The notes under the pieces are model-generated. The model saw only the letters and a list, made by a program, of their open reading frames with translations. It did no database searches and had not been told where the DNA came from. Source: Moritella viscosa (GTDB lineage Bacteria; Pseudomonadota; Gammaproteobacteria; Enterobacterales; Moritellaceae). Taken from it: 64,000 nucleotides of DNA. The translations under genes were made by a program, and so were the position numbers. Positions 44,622 to 53,319 of the stretch are shown here, one piece after another. Within the stretch, counting starts at the first letter, position 1. Each line of letters starts with the position of its first letter. The stretch is taken from the NCBI GenBank assembly GCA_000953735.1, contig LN554852.1, positions 496,001-560,000 of the forward strand, in the 5' to 3' direction.

Positions 44622-44987
44622 ATGAGCAACATTATTGCACAGCTCGAACAAGAGCAAATGAAAACAGATCTACCAACTTTTGGCCCTGGTGCTACTGTTG
44701 TAGTACAAGTAAAAGTTGTTGAAGGTGATAAATCACGTCTACAGGCTTTTGAAGGCGTAGTTATCGCTAAACGTAACCGTGGTCTGCACTCTGCATTCAC
44801 AGTTCGTAAAATCACTTCAAACGGTGAAGGTGTGGAACGTGTATTCCAAACACATTCTCCAGTGGTAGCAAGCATCACTGTTAAGCGTCACGGCGATGTT
44901 CGTCAAGCTAAGCTATACTACCTACGTGGTCTTACTGGTAAAGCTGCACGTATTAAAGAAAAATTGGGTAAGCGTAAAAGCAAATAA
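44622..44987 (+). CDS. rplS: Large ribosomal subunit protein bL19
   Basis: 50S protein at the subunit interface, 121 residues. The [18 protein letters not shown] start, [13 protein letters not shown] and [18 protein letters not shown] end are characteristic. Last gene of the trmD operon, 30 bp after trmD. Confidence 0.98.
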   Translation: MSNIIAQLEQEQMKTDLPTFGPGATVVVQVKVVEGDKSRLQAFEGVVIAKRNRGLHSAFTVRKITSNGEGVERVFQTHSPVVASITVKRHGDVRQAKLYYLRGLTGKAARIKEKLGKRKSK

Positions 44988-45006
44988 TCCATTTTTCATG
45001 CAGTTT

Positions 45007-45036
45007 AAGGTCCGTCTTCTGACGGGCCTTTTTTTT
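45007..45036 (+). terminator. rplS operon terminator
   Basis: AAGGTCCGTC / GACGGGCCTT arms (one G-T pair), TTCT loop, then T run. It ends the rpsP operon 19 bp after rplS. Confidence 0.9.
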
Positions 45037-45069
45037 GCCTGCGATTTATCATCATCACATTTTGATAGA

Positions 45070-45747
45070 TTAGATATTAAAGTGTTTTTTGAGTAGCTGA
45101 TGCGTAAAGGCCTTTTTAAGATAGAAGCCACGCGGTCGTACCTGAATGATCTCTCCCTCGCTGCCATACGCCTTTGTACGGACCTTATTATTTGCTGCCT
45201 TAGGGCGAAGCTGTAAATATTTACCGTGACGTGCAGTGATCTGTTCTACCTGTCCAAGTGCGATCATATCCATCAGCTCTTCCCAATCTTCTTGTAATTG
45301 CATATTTTCAAGTGCATCGGGCTGCCATAGTAGAGGTGAGCCTACGATACGTTCTGCGATCGGAATATCGCGTTCACCGAGTACTGGTATCCATAGCACT
45401 TGTTTTAGCTTATTAGCCACATTACAGGTTGACCAAGTAACGCCGTGATTACCGGTTAAAGGGGCTACGCAGACGAAGGTTGTTTCAAGTGGTTTACCTT
45501 GTGTGTTAATTGGAATAGTTTTCAATTCTACCCCTAATTCAGGGAAATCTTGAATTGGTTTACTGCCCGCGGTTGCCCCAAGGTGCAGTTCTAAGAGTTG
45601 TCCAATCCAGCCTTTTTCTTTACGCAGATCACGGGGCACACTGAGTTGGTGTAATGTGGCTATTTGTTGCAAGTTGAATCCGGCAATGGCTTGTGCGCGA
45701 TCCATAAGCTCATTGATATCACGGGGTTCGTTAATTAGTGCAGGCAT
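45070..45747 (-). CDS. mutH: DNA mismatch repair endonuclease MutH
   Basis: Nicks the unmethylated strand at hemimethylated GATC sites once activated by MutS and MutL. The catalytic Asp67, Glu74 and Lys76 ([12 protein letters not shown]) are in place. 225 residues. mutS is also in this window and mutH implies Dam-directed repair in this organism. It is divergent from rppH, as in E. coli, but an insertion sequence now begins about 190 bp upstream of its start. Confidence 0.97.
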   Translation of the reverse strand: MPALINEPRDINELMDRAQAIAGFNLQQIATLHQLSVPRDLRKEKGWIGQLLELHLGATAGSKPIQDFPELGVELKTIPINTQGKPLETTFVCVAPLTGNHGVTWSTCNVANKLKQVLWIPVLGERDIPIAERIVGSPLLWQPDALENMQLQEDWEELMDMIALGQVEQITARHGKYLQLRPKAANNKVRTKAYGSEGEIIQVRPRGFYLKKAFTHQLLKKHFNI

Positions 45748-45923
45748 ATCAAGTTATTCTTATATCTCAAGGTTTCTACTAGCAGAATAACACTTTTAAA
45801 TCTAGCTGTTAACGGTCGTTTTTCATACAAAGTGAGATAAGGATCTTGTTTTTATGTTACGTAGATGTTTCAAGTGAACGGTTTGTTTTAAGTTGTTGTT
45901 TTAAATGGTTTTTTATTATCGTT

Positions 45924-45939
45924 ATGATGAGTGTGGATA
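45924..45939 (+). repeat. Left copy of the 16-bp target-site duplication
   Basis: ATGATGAGTGTGGATA, identical to 47432-47447 and directly repeated. It abuts the left end (TGTTAA) of the insertion sequence. Confidence 0.9.
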
Positions 45940-45966
45940 TGTTAACCCAATATAGTAATGTCACAT
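45940..45966 (+). repeat. Left terminal inverted repeat of the IS
   Basis: Starts TGTTAACCCAA and ends in the ATGTCACAT motif. Imperfect match to the complement of 47405-47431; a second ATGTCACAT is at 45982-45990. Confidence 0.85.
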
Positions 45967-46037
45967 TTCCCCAACTTAGAGATGTCACATTCTGATAGGA
46001 TCTGTTCCATTAATAATCCTCTTCAGAGCTATGTGTC

Positions 46038-47375
46038 ATGCTATTTGCTATGAGCCAAAAAGAATTAAATCGTGTTGATGTTATTCGTGACGTTTGTGAA
46101 AAGCGTTTAACCCAAGTAAATGCTTCAAATATCCTTAACTTAACGCGACGGCAGGTTCAGCGGTTAGTAAACAACTTTCGTAAAAATGGGGCGCAAGGGT
46201 TAGCCTCATTGAGAAGAGGAAAACCAAGTAATCGACAGTTTTCACCTGCGTTTAAACAAAATGCACTGCGTATTATCAAAGATAAATACGCAGATTTTGG
46301 CCCTACCTTTGCAAATGAAAAGCTACTCGAACAGCACGGTATTAAGCTTTCAGCAGAGACGTTACGTCACTGGATGATTGGTGAGGGCTTATGGAAATCC
46401 CGAGCAAAGCCTAAGAAAAAGACCTACCAGCCCAGGTATAGACGAGAATCTTTAGGTGAGCTTGTTCAGATTGATGGTTCACATCATGACTGGTTCGAAG
46501 GCCGCGCCGAAAAATGTTGTCTGCTGGTATTTATTGATGATGCCACCGGTAGATTAATGACATTACGCTTCAGTGAGGTAGAGTCAACATACGACTACAT
46601 GAATGCGACGCGAGAATATATTGAGCAACATGGAAAGCCAGTGGCTTTTTACAGTGACAAGCATTCCGTCTTTAGAATCAATAAGAAAGCGCCTCTTAGT
46701 GGTAATCAGATGACACAATACGGTCGTGCGTTGTATGAATTAAATATCGATTTAATTTGTGCTAACAGCTCTCAAGCTAAGGGGCGTGTTGAAAGGGCAA
46801 ACAAAACCCTGCAAGACCGGCTAATCAAAGAAATGCGACTTGCAGGTATTGATTCAATGGAGCAAGCGAACGCATGGCTGCCTATTTTTATTGAAGATTT
46901 CAATCACCGCTTTGGTCGAGCACCGCATAGTTTAGAAGAAGCACACCGCCTATTACGGGAAAGTTCAGAAGAGCTAGACGACATATTTGCGCGTCAAAAG
47001 ACCCGTAAGGTATCGAACGCGTTAACATTGCAATACGACAAAGTGGTTTACCTGATAGAGCCTACGGATGCGACAGCGCGTTTAGCAGGTAAGAACGTCA
47101 TGATATATGACTACCCGGATGGCACGTTGAGCATAAAGCATTGTGGTAAGGCATTGCCTTATCAAGTCTTCGATAAGCTGCGACAGGTGAATCAGGGGAC
47201 TGTTGTTGATAATAAACGGTTGGGAGCAGCGTTGTCTTTTGCTAAACGAAGTCGGGAAGAAAGAAATGACACGTTGGAGCGAACGAGAAGCGCGAAAACA
47301 TTCAGCCGAACAGCACAAAAAAGAGCACGACAAATCAATCCTATTTTACGCGAATCACTAGAACCGGATAAATAA
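46038..47375 (+). CDS. IS transposase, DDE superfamily
   Basis: A 445-residue transposase. Residues 5-120 hold a helix-turn-helix region (ASNILNLTRRQVQRLVNNFRKNG). The rve-type integrase core carries Asp146 (LVQIDGSHHDW), Asp207 (FYSDKHSVF) and Glu252 (GRVERANKTLQ), a plausible DDE triad. A C-terminal domain follows from about 320. It starts at the ATG at 46038 (AGAG 9 bases upstream); the in-frame ATG at 46050 (MSQKELNR) fits the usual family N-terminus and is a good alternative. The frame is intact, so the element may be active. Confidence 0.93.
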   Translation: MLFAMSQKELNRVDVIRDVCEKRLTQVNASNILNLTRRQVQRLVNNFRKNGAQGLASLRRGKPSNRQFSPAFKQNALRIIKDKYADFGPTFANEKLLEQHGIKLSAETLRHWMIGEGLWKSRAKPKKKTYQPRYRRESLGELVQIDGSHHDWFEGRAEKCCLLVFIDDATGRLMTLRFSEVESTYDYMNATREYIEQHGKPVAFYSDKHSVFRINKKAPLSGNQMTQYGRALYELNIDLICANSSQAKGRVERANKTLQDRLIKEMRLAGIDSMEQANAWLPIFIEDFNHRFGRAPHSLEEAHRLLRESSEELDDIFARQKTRKVSNALTLQYDKVVYLIEPTDATARLAGKNVMIYDYPDGTLSIKHCGKALPYQVFDKLRQVNQGTVVDNKRLGAALSFAKRSREERNDTLERTRSAKTFSRTAQKRARQINPILRESLEPDK

Positions 47376-47404
47376 CAAATGTGACATTTCTACTTTGGTA
47401 AACT

Positions 47405-47431
47405 ATGTGACATTTCTAACTTGCTTTTACA
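47405..47431 (-). repeat. Right terminal inverted repeat of the IS
   Basis: Read on the minus strand it begins TGTAAAAGCAAG and ends in ATGTCACAT, pairing with 45940-45966. The inner copy of the motif is at 47379-47387. Confidence 0.85.
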
Positions 47432-47447
47432 ATGATGAGTGTGGATA
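47432..47447 (+). repeat. Right copy of the 16-bp target-site duplication
   Basis: ATGATGAGTGTGGATA, identical to 45924-45939. Its last eight bases plus the next A form a consensus DnaA box. Confidence 0.9.
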
Positions 47448-47648
47448 ATTTCACCCTTTTTTTATTATGTTAAATGGTAATAATGTAAACACCTCACAAG
47501 GTTATCCACAGAAAAGGTGGATAACTTGCTATTTTGCCCCCTGCATTTGTTAATAAATATCGAAAGTAGCGATTAATAAGACTACTTATCTCGGTTTTTA
47601 TTACTTTTCCACACATGTAATGTGTATAACTATGCATATTGTGGATGA
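47440..47648. promoter_or_regulatory. DnaA-box cluster (possible DARS2 counterpart)
   Basis: Three perfect TTATNCACA boxes: 47440-47448 (minus), 47502-47510 (plus) and 47621-47629 (minus). Three one-mismatch boxes: 47516-47524 (minus), 47605-47613 (plus) and 47640-47648 (minus). The 47502 and 47516 boxes face each other 5 bp apart within the palindrome GTTATCCAC / GTGGATAAC (47501-47525). In E. coli the DnaA-reactivating site DARS2 lies, as I recall, in the same mutH-rppH (ygdP) gap. Function here is inferred from position and box density. Confidence 0.65.
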
Positions 47649-47959
47649 GGAGGGATATTATTGGCATACTGGTGTTTTATTAGTCAACTGAGCGTAAGGT
47701 AAATGCCAATACATTGGAATTAAAAGTAGAATTTTACTTTTCATCTCATGTTTCTTTTAAGCTATTTATCATACATGGTTCCATGTAAAGAAAGGGGAGT
47801 TGTTTTAACAAAGCCGCTTAGAAGTTCTAAATTAGAGTGAAATAGGCGGTATTTTGTCTTTGTAAATAGATCTTTGGTAAAACTGCAGGTGTAAATTTGC
47901 TGCTCATTGATTTATATGAAACAATCAAGTTAACTAAGTTCTACCCTTAAGGTGCTAAT

Positions 47960-48466
47960 GTGATTGATAGCGATGGCTATCGTCTTAATGTAGGCATCCT
48001 AATTTGTAATCGTGAAGGTCAAGTTTTATGGGCTAAACGTTGTGGGCAACATTCTTGGCAATTTCCGCAAGGTGGTGTAGATAATGGAGAGTCTGCAGAG
48101 CAAGCAATGTATCGAGAACTATATGAAGAAGTTGGACTCAAAGCGAAACATGTTTCGATTCTAGCCACTTCTAAAACATGGTTGAAATATAAATTACCAA
48201 AGCGATTAGTCAGATGGGATAGCAAACCAGTCTGCATTGGGCAAAAGCAAAAATGGTTTTTACTGCGTCTGGAAGCGGATGACAGTCAAATCGACTTCAA
48301 ATGCACAGGACACCCTGAATTTGATGATTGGCGTTGGGTCAGTTATTGGTATCCTGTACGTCAGGTTGTATCGTTTAAAAAAGACGTTTATCGTCGTGTT
48401 ATGAAAGAGTTTGCACCTGTGGCATTACCTTTTTTACGCAAAGACATTAAACGTAAACGACGTTAA
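47960..48466 (+). CDS. rppH: RNA pyrophosphohydrolase
   Basis: Nudix hydrolase that removes pyrophosphate from mRNA 5' ends, exposing them to RNase E. A perfect Nudix box spans residues 38-60 (Gly38, Glu44, Arg52, Glu53, Glu56, Glu57, Gly59). The [22 protein letters not shown] and [15 protein letters not shown] segments identify RppH. It is 168 residues, starting at GTG with TAAGGTG just upstream. It is divergent from mutH. ptsP, normally next, is absent. Confidence 0.97.
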   Translation: MIDSDGYRLNVGILICNREGQVLWAKRCGQHSWQFPQGGVDNGESAEQAMYRELYEEVGLKAKHVSILATSKTWLKYKLPKRLVRWDSKPVCIGQKQKWFLLRLEADDSQIDFKCTGHPEFDDWRWVSYWYPVRQVVSFKKDVYRRVMKEFAPVALPFLRKDIKRKRR

Positions 48467-48474
48467 TGTTAAAT

Positions 48475-48519
48475 AATGCCTGCGTATTGAATTGTGATAC
48501 GATTCAATGCAAAGGCATT
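48475..48519 (+). other. Structured hairpin after rppH
   Basis: AATGCCT (48475-48481) pairs with AGGCATT (48513-48519), and ATTGAAT / ATTCAAT pair inside. There is no T run, so this may stabilise the rppH 3' end or mark the point where ptsP has been lost. The rest of the 296-bp rppH-lgt gap shows no gene. Confidence 0.5.
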
Positions 48520-48762
48520 ACTTATTCACTGAACTTTTCTCCATTCCAGTACTCCTAATTTCTCTCTCTCATGCTTTGGTTTAATTTATCTTACTTTACC
48601 GATTCTGTTGCGGCTAATTCTATGTTGTGGCAAAAATTTGGTGTAAGGTGTCTTTTATAAATAATAACGAATGTATTAATATATAAATGCATGACTTACG
48701 TTATTTTGTAACTTCATTGCCTTAGCATAGGTGATCACTTTCTTTTACTCAGGAACTCAATA

Positions 48763-49578
48763 ATGTCGCAGACATATCTACAATATCCAGAAATTGATCC
48801 TATTGCGATCAGTCTTGGCCCGATTAATGTTTACTGGTACGGGTTAATGTATTTACTTGGCTTTTTATTTGCTAATTGGATGGGTAATCGACAAGCAGCT
48901 AAACCAGGTAGTAGTTGGGATAAAGAAGAAGTGGGTGACTTATTATTTTACGGTTTCCTTGGGGTGATTCTTGGTGGTCGTATTGGTTACGTGCTGTTTT
49001 ATAACTTTGGTTTATTCCTTGATGATCCAATGTATTTATTCCGTATTACGGATGGTGGCATGTCATTCCATGGCGGCCTGATTGGTGTATTGTTAGCGTT
49101 TGCTTATTTTGGTCGTAAGACCCAGCGTTCATTCTTTGTTATTGCCGATTTTATTGCCCCTATGGTACCGTTTGGCTTAGCGGCTGGACGTATTGGTAAC
49201 TTTATCAATGGCGAGTTATGGGGACGAGTGACAGATGTGCCTTGGGCTATGATCTTCCCAACTGGTGGTGATTTACCGCGTCATCCGAGTCAGTTATATC
49301 AGTTCGCAATGGAAGGTGTATTACTGCTTATTATCTTGCAAGTGTTTGCACGTAAACCACGTCCAGTTGGTGCTATCTCTGGTCTGTTCTTATTCGGTTA
49401 CGGTATTTTCCGCTTTGTTGCCGAGTACTTCCGTCAACCAGACTCACAACTAGGGTTGTATTTTGATTTGATTAGTATGGGACAGATTCTATCGACACCG
49501 ATGATCTTCCTTGGTGCGCTTATTATGTTTATTGCTTACAAAAAGCCAACCTTGTTTACAGGTAAACAAAGCAAATAA
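48763..49578 (+). CDS. lgt: Prolipoprotein diacylglyceryl transferase
   Basis: First enzyme of lipoprotein maturation: moves diacylglycerol from phosphatidylglycerol to the lipobox Cys. A polytopic inner-membrane protein (about seven segments) with the signature [14 protein letters not shown] near residues 143-156 and the [11 protein letters not shown] segment. 271 residues. The partner lspA is also in this window. Confidence 0.97.
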   Translation: MSQTYLQYPEIDPIAISLGPINVYWYGLMYLLGFLFANWMGNRQAAKPGSSWDKEEVGDLLFYGFLGVILGGRIGYVLFYNFGLFLDDPMYLFRITDGGMSFHGGLIGVLLAFAYFGRKTQRSFFVIADFIAPMVPFGLAAGRIGNFINGELWGRVTDVPWAMIFPTGGDLPRHPSQLYQFAMEGVLLLIILQVFARKPRPVGAISGLFLFGYGIFRFVAEYFRQPDSQLGLYFDLISMGQILSTPMIFLGALIMFIAYKKPTLFTGKQSK

Positions 49579-49601
49579 TTGGTTTACACAGATAAAGAAT
49601 G

Positions 49602-49637
49602 AAAAAGGTGTTAACTAAATTTAGTTAACACCTTTTT
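49602..49637. terminator. Terminator shared by convergent lgt and thyA
   Basis: A perfect 36-bp palindrome: AAAAAGGTGTTAACTAAA (49602-49619) and its complement (49620-49637). Flanking A/T runs serve both strands. Confidence 0.9.
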
Positions 49638-49658
49638 ATTTTAACTATCTATCAGTGT

Positions 49659-50510
49659 TTACACTGAAAATGGATATTTGATCACATCATGATGCTGATA
49701 ATCAGTCACCTCGAAATCGTCCAACGTCACCCATGTCTCTAGATCTTCTAGTGTTTTAATTTTTGGATTAATGTGTAATTTTGGCAGTGGTAACGGCTCG
49801 CGTTTTAATTGTACGTCACGCATCAGTTCTAACTGATCTTCATAAATATGCGCGTTAACAATCTTATGGTATGCCTGACCGGCTTTATGACCAGTGATTT
49901 GTGCCACTAACGCTAATAATACATGTACTTGTACCATATTAAAGTTTAGGCCTAGGGGCACGTCACACGAACGTTGAGTACTGTTTAGGTATAACGTATC
50001 ACCGAGCAGTGAGAAATGGTGGCTGTACATGCAAGGACGTAAACAACCCAGTTCAAATGCACCCGGATTAAAGAAGGTTAAAATCTCGCCGCGGTTATCA
50101 ATGCCGTTTGATAGGTCATCGATGATTTGGCGTAGTAAGTCGACTGTACCGCCTTGTGGTTTTACCCAGTTACGTGCACACGCACCGTACACATAGCCCA
50201 TGTCGTCTTCACCTTTACGGTGTGGGCTTGCCAACCAAACTGGATTTTCATTGGCATTTGCATCCCAGGTTTTGGTACCTAATGCACGAAAGTCTGCGGC
50301 ATTATCATAACCACGGATGTAACCAATTATCTCGGCAATGGCTGATTTCCAAAAGCTTTTTCGCGTGGTGACTAATGGAAATACATTATTCGCCACGTCA
50401 TAAGTGAGATCAGCATTGATTACAGTTAAACAGCGTTTTCCGGTACGTTCATTTTCAACCCACACACCCTGTTCCACGATTCGTGTACATAAATCAAGAT
50501 ACTGTTTCAT
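49659..50510 (-). CDS. thyA: Thymidylate synthase
   Basis: Methylates dUMP to dTMP with methylenetetrahydrofolate. The catalytic Cys is in [11 protein letters not shown], and the [15 protein letters not shown] and [13 protein letters not shown] segments are intact. At 283 residues it is the longer form found in some marine relatives (E. coli 264). It is opposite to lgt, whereas in E. coli lgt and thyA run the same way. Confidence 0.97.
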   Translation of the reverse strand: MKQYLDLCTRIVEQGVWVENERTGKRCLTVINADLTYDVANNVFPLVTTRKSFWKSAIAEIIGYIRGYDNAADFRALGTKTWDANANENPVWLASPHRKGEDDMGYVYGACARNWVKPQGGTVDLLRQIIDDLSNGIDNRGEILTFFNPGAFELGCLRPCMYSHHFSLLGDTLYLNSTQRSCDVPLGLNFNMVQVHVLLALVAQITGHKAGQAYHKIVNAHIYEDQLELMRDVQLKREPLPLPKLHINPKIKTLEDLETWVTLDDFEVTDYQHHDVIKYPFSV

Positions 50511-50676
50511 CGACTACTACCCTATTCTTATTGTTATACATTAATTATTGTGCATTAATTTGCGTGGACGGGATCTTTACATAGATTAGCAGGGGTTACA
50601 AATCGGATTTATCAAAGACAAGCAATTATCGCTGACTTAATATCAGCGATAACGAAGATGTTGTAGATAAGCGGTA

Positions 50677-51414
50677 TTAGCGGTGTTCGAGTTGCAGCGC
50701 TTGTGCATTAAAACGTTTTTTGTTTTTATCAGTGAATTGAGCGAGGTCTAATACGATCAAACCATCAATACAATGATTAAAACTGGGATCAATATTGAAA
50801 TCAAAGATCTGTACACCACCAGGTTTACACAATTTGATATATTGCTTAAAGAGTGTCGGTACACTAAACCCCATGTGGTTGAGCTGGGCCTTTAGGATGG
50901 TCATACCTTCTTCGGCATCGACATCAGCAAATAAATCCGTTAAACGTGTATTTGCTTCTTCCGACAATCGGAATGGCATAGTGGCACTCGCGACATTGGT
51001 ATTGTTACCGTAGAAATGTTGATAATAATAGACCAGAAGTTCTTTCGCGGGCTGTGAGTAACTGTTACTGATACTCACAGTACCAAACAAGTAGCGACAA
51101 CCGCTGTGTTGAATGATGTATTCCATGATCCCTTGCCATAGGTATTCAAGGCTGCGGGTTCCCCAGTATTTGGGTTGAATAAAGCTACGGCCCAGCTCAA
51201 TTCCGGTTGCCAAATAAGGTGTCATTGCTGCATGGTAATCAAATAATGTAGCACTATAGAGTTGCTGCTTTACGTTGATGCTCTCAATCTTATTTGTTTC
51301 TAATAAGCGATAGGCGCCGATTAACTCCAGTTCCTTATCATCCCACAATAGAATGTGGACATAAGAATTATCGTAGATATCCACATCACGACGCTCGCCA
51401 GTGCCTTCTCCCAC
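50677..51414 (-). CDS. GNAT-type N-acyltransferase half of a split acyltransferase (OlsF-like C-terminal part)
   Basis: A 245-residue frame with the hemolysin/OlsB-like acetyltransferase fold: GAYRLLETNK, ELGRSFIQPKYWGTRSLEYLWQGI and FGTVSISNSYSQPAKELL. Such proteins transfer an acyl chain from acyl carrier protein to an amine. It is in the same frame as the preceding acyltransferase gene (51418-52425); only TGA-TTA separates that stop from this GTG. In related species the two parts form one protein, continuous through REIGRLRE...GEGTGKRRD (from memory). Either translation restarts at the GTG at 51414 (an AGAGAAGAG stretch lies 12 bases upstream) or the C-terminal half is not made. Confidence 0.7.
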   Translation of the reverse strand: MGEGTGERRDVDIYDNSYVHILLWDDKELELIGAYRLLETNKIESINVKQQLYSATLFDYHAAMTPYLATGIELGRSFIQPKYWGTRSLEYLWQGIMEYIIQHSGCRYLFGTVSISNSYSQPAKELLVYYYQHFYGNNTNVASATMPFRLSEEANTRLTDLFADVDAEEGMTILKAQLNHMGFSVPTLFKQYIKLCKPGGVQIFDFNIDPSFNHCIDGLIVLDLAQFTDKNKKRFNAQALQLEHR

Positions 51415-51417
51415 TAA

Positions 51418-52425
51418 TCAAAATGACTCTTCTCTTAATCTGCCAATTTCGCGCATTATGGTGGAGTTTGCTTGATGGCGGTAGCAGTATATTTGTTTCC
51501 CATCGCGGCTTTCACTGATCTGCTGGCAGGCGTGTATTTCACTGCGTAATAATGCTTTATTTTCTGGATGAGCAATGGCTGATTGCGTATTGAAAATTGA
51601 AGGTTTGTCTTTGGTTAAGCGGTATAAATGTTTACGAAACAATGCTGTTTTGGTATTAATGGGCAAATCTAGCGACTGGTAAGTTTGATAATTAATCTGC
51701 TCGCCAATACGGATTGAGACGCAGTTATGAGCATGTTTAAACATTTCACGAATCAACCACAAGGTCGAAATAGGTTTTGATAACATGGACAAGCTATAAA
51801 AAAATAATGAATTTTTAGCATTGATATAAATAGGGATGATAGGCGCTTGGACACTGCCCGCAATACGCAAAAAACCATTACGCCATTTACCGTCTTTCAC
51901 ACCCTGTGGGCTAATGCGTGAGACTTCGCCCGCCGGGAACATAATTATCACACCTTCATCCTTGAGATGCGTTTTTATCGCTTGTAAACGGTCGCTAGCG
52001 GTCCCCCCATTCATGTTATCAACTGGTAATAAATAATCTCTTACTGGCTTGATGATCATGAGCATATCATTGGCAACGACCTTGACGTCTGGACGGACTT
52101 TACTGACCATTTTGAGTAGTGCCATGCCATCTAGTGTGCCGATTGGGTGGTTGGCTATGATTACTGCTTTACCTGTCGCCGGAATTCGTTCTATTTCGTT
52201 AGGGCGAACTGAGTAGCTAAAGCTGAAGTGATCAAATACTTGCTCGATAAATTCGATACCTGTGAGGTGTGCATAGGTTTCACCAAATTGGCGTAATTCA
52301 CGTTCATGAAAGAGCAGTCTAAGTGTTGCCAGCATAGGTTTGGCAATGAGACGGGTACTTTTTTTATGAAAAAAATCCGGATAACGTTGGTTTATTTCCG
52401 CTTCTATGTTGAGCATAATCTTCAT
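51418..52425 (-). CDS. PlsC-type lysophospholipid acyltransferase half of a split acyltransferase (OlsF-like N-terminal part)
   Basis: A 335-residue frame with the glycerolipid acyltransferase motifs: NHPIGTLDG with His93 and Asp99, the FPAGEVSRISPQG substrate block, and IIPIYI. It would acylate a lysolipid hydroxyl. The product ends MREIGRLREESF at a TGA (51418-51420). The open frame continues without a shift into the GNAT half, giving 582 codons in all. Together the order O-acyltransferase then N-acyltransferase resembles the bifunctional ornithine-lipid synthase OlsF. The single stop may be a nonsense mutation, a split operon or a sequencing error. Confidence 0.78.
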   Translation of the reverse strand: MKIMLNIEAEINQRYPDFFHKKSTRLIAKPMLATLRLLFHERELRQFGETYAHLTGIEFIEQVFDHFSFSYSVRPNEIERIPATGKAVIIANHPIGTLDGMALLKMVSKVRPDVKVVANDMLMIIKPVRDYLLPVDNMNGGTASDRLQAIKTHLKDEGVIIMFPAGEVSRISPQGVKDGKWRNGFLRIAGSVQAPIIPIYINAKNSLFFYSLSMLSKPISTLWLIREMFKHAHNCVSIRIGEQINYQTYQSLDLPINTKTALFRKHLYRLTKDKPSIFNTQSAIAHPENKALLRSEIHACQQISESRDGKQIYCYRHQANSTIMREIGRLREESF

Positions 52426-52482
52426 CCTTTAGATTATTGTTTGTTGTTATCATAGAAGCTTGCTGTGACATTTTTAGTGGTT

Positions 52483-53319
52483 TTATATGGCAGTTGAGTG
52501 ACTGCTCAGAATTGGATGTGTGATCCAGCGCAATATTTTATCGCAGATCCACTTACTGTCATCTAAGGGTAAGTCGTGACCTGCTGTGGGGTGATAGTAG
52601 ATTGGACAATGCCATTGTGCGGCGATGGCACTACTACAATGAACATCAACTAACTGATCATGCTGGCTCGCGAGTAATAAAATATTGTCAATGGGAGGCT
52701 GTGGAGGGGGGCTAAAACGGCTGGCTGCATACAGTTGGCGCAAGGCGTTTTGGCGGCTGACGGGTTGCAGCTCTGCATAATTAGCCCAACGTTGAGACAA
52801 TGTGTGATTATTGTGTTGGGTATGGCTGGTCATATTTAAAATAAGTTGTTCTTGCTGTAAAGGAGAACTGGATAGTATTCGGATCAGGGTGGTGAGTTTG
52901 CTGAATTTTAAACGCTGATAAATAGGACTGAATTGTTTAAAACTGGTATTAATAAAAACCATATGTTCAATTTCGTTAGGAAAGCGATTTGCCCATTCAG
53001 TGCAAATCATACCGCCCATCGAAATACCTAACAACCGGATAGGGTAGGATACATCCGGGTTTTGCTGCCTAAATTGTTGTCTAAGTTGCAGGGTGATGTC
53101 GGTGATGGATGCGGGTGTTACTCGCTGCCATTCAGTACCTGTGCCTGGTATGTCACAACATAACACTTGACTGTTAAGTTGCTGCGCTAATTTGATCGGA
53201 AAGTCTTCCCAGTGTAGCTGCTGTCGACATAGGCCTCGTACTAATAGCCAAGTTGGTGCGCTGCTATGTTGTCTTGATGAAGTCCTATTCTGTATACCAG
53301 AGTGATGTTGCATCGGCAT
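52483..53319 (-). CDS. Alpha/beta hydrolase
   Basis: A 278-residue predicted serine hydrolase. The nucleophile elbow GISMGG has Ser100. A plausible triad is completed by Asp221 (SQHDQLVD) and His248 (TAGHDLP). The substrate is unknown. The gene starts inside the end of the upstream carboxypeptidase-like gene (35-bp overlap), so the two are translationally coupled. A Met two codons in (53313) is an alternative start. Confidence 0.82.
   Translation of the reverse strand: MPMQHHSGIQNRTSSRQHSSAPTWLLVRGLCRQQLHWEDFPIKLAQQLNSQVLCCDIPGTGTEWQRVTPASITDITLQLRQQFRQQNPDVSYPIRLLGISMGGMICTEWANRFPNEIEHMVFINTSFKQFSPIYQRLKFSKLTTLIRILSSSPLQQEQLILNMTSHTQHNNHTLSQRWANYAELQPVSRQNALRQLYAASRFSPPPQPPIDNILLLASQHDQLVDVHCSSAIAAQWHCPIYYHPTAGHDLPLDDSKWICDKILRWITHPILSSHSTAI

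Larger units (their letters stand above)
45940..47431 (+). mobile_element. Complete IS1202/ISNCY-type insertion sequence, 1492 bp
   Basis: The element is bounded by TGT...ACA ends and a 16-bp direct repeat. The terminal inverted repeats are 45940-45966 and 47405-47431 (27 bp, about 19 matches). Each end has two 9-bp ATGTCACAT motifs pointing inward (left 45958-45966 and 45982-45990; right 47405-47413 and 47379-47387, complement), probably transposase-binding sites. One intact transposase gene fills the interior. The identical target repeat and open frame suggest a recent or still competent insertion. The long duplication fits IS1202-like elements as I remember them. Confidence 0.88.
47376..47959. 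other. IS right end and DnaA-box-rich region upstream of rppH
   Basis: 584 bp without a gene. The first 56 bp are the right end of the IS. The rest holds the second target copy, then the DnaA-box cluster at 47440-47648 and AT-rich DNA leading to rppH. After removing the IS and one target copy, the mutH-rppH spacer would be about 704 bp, similar to the large spacer at this place in E. coli. Confidence 0.75.
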
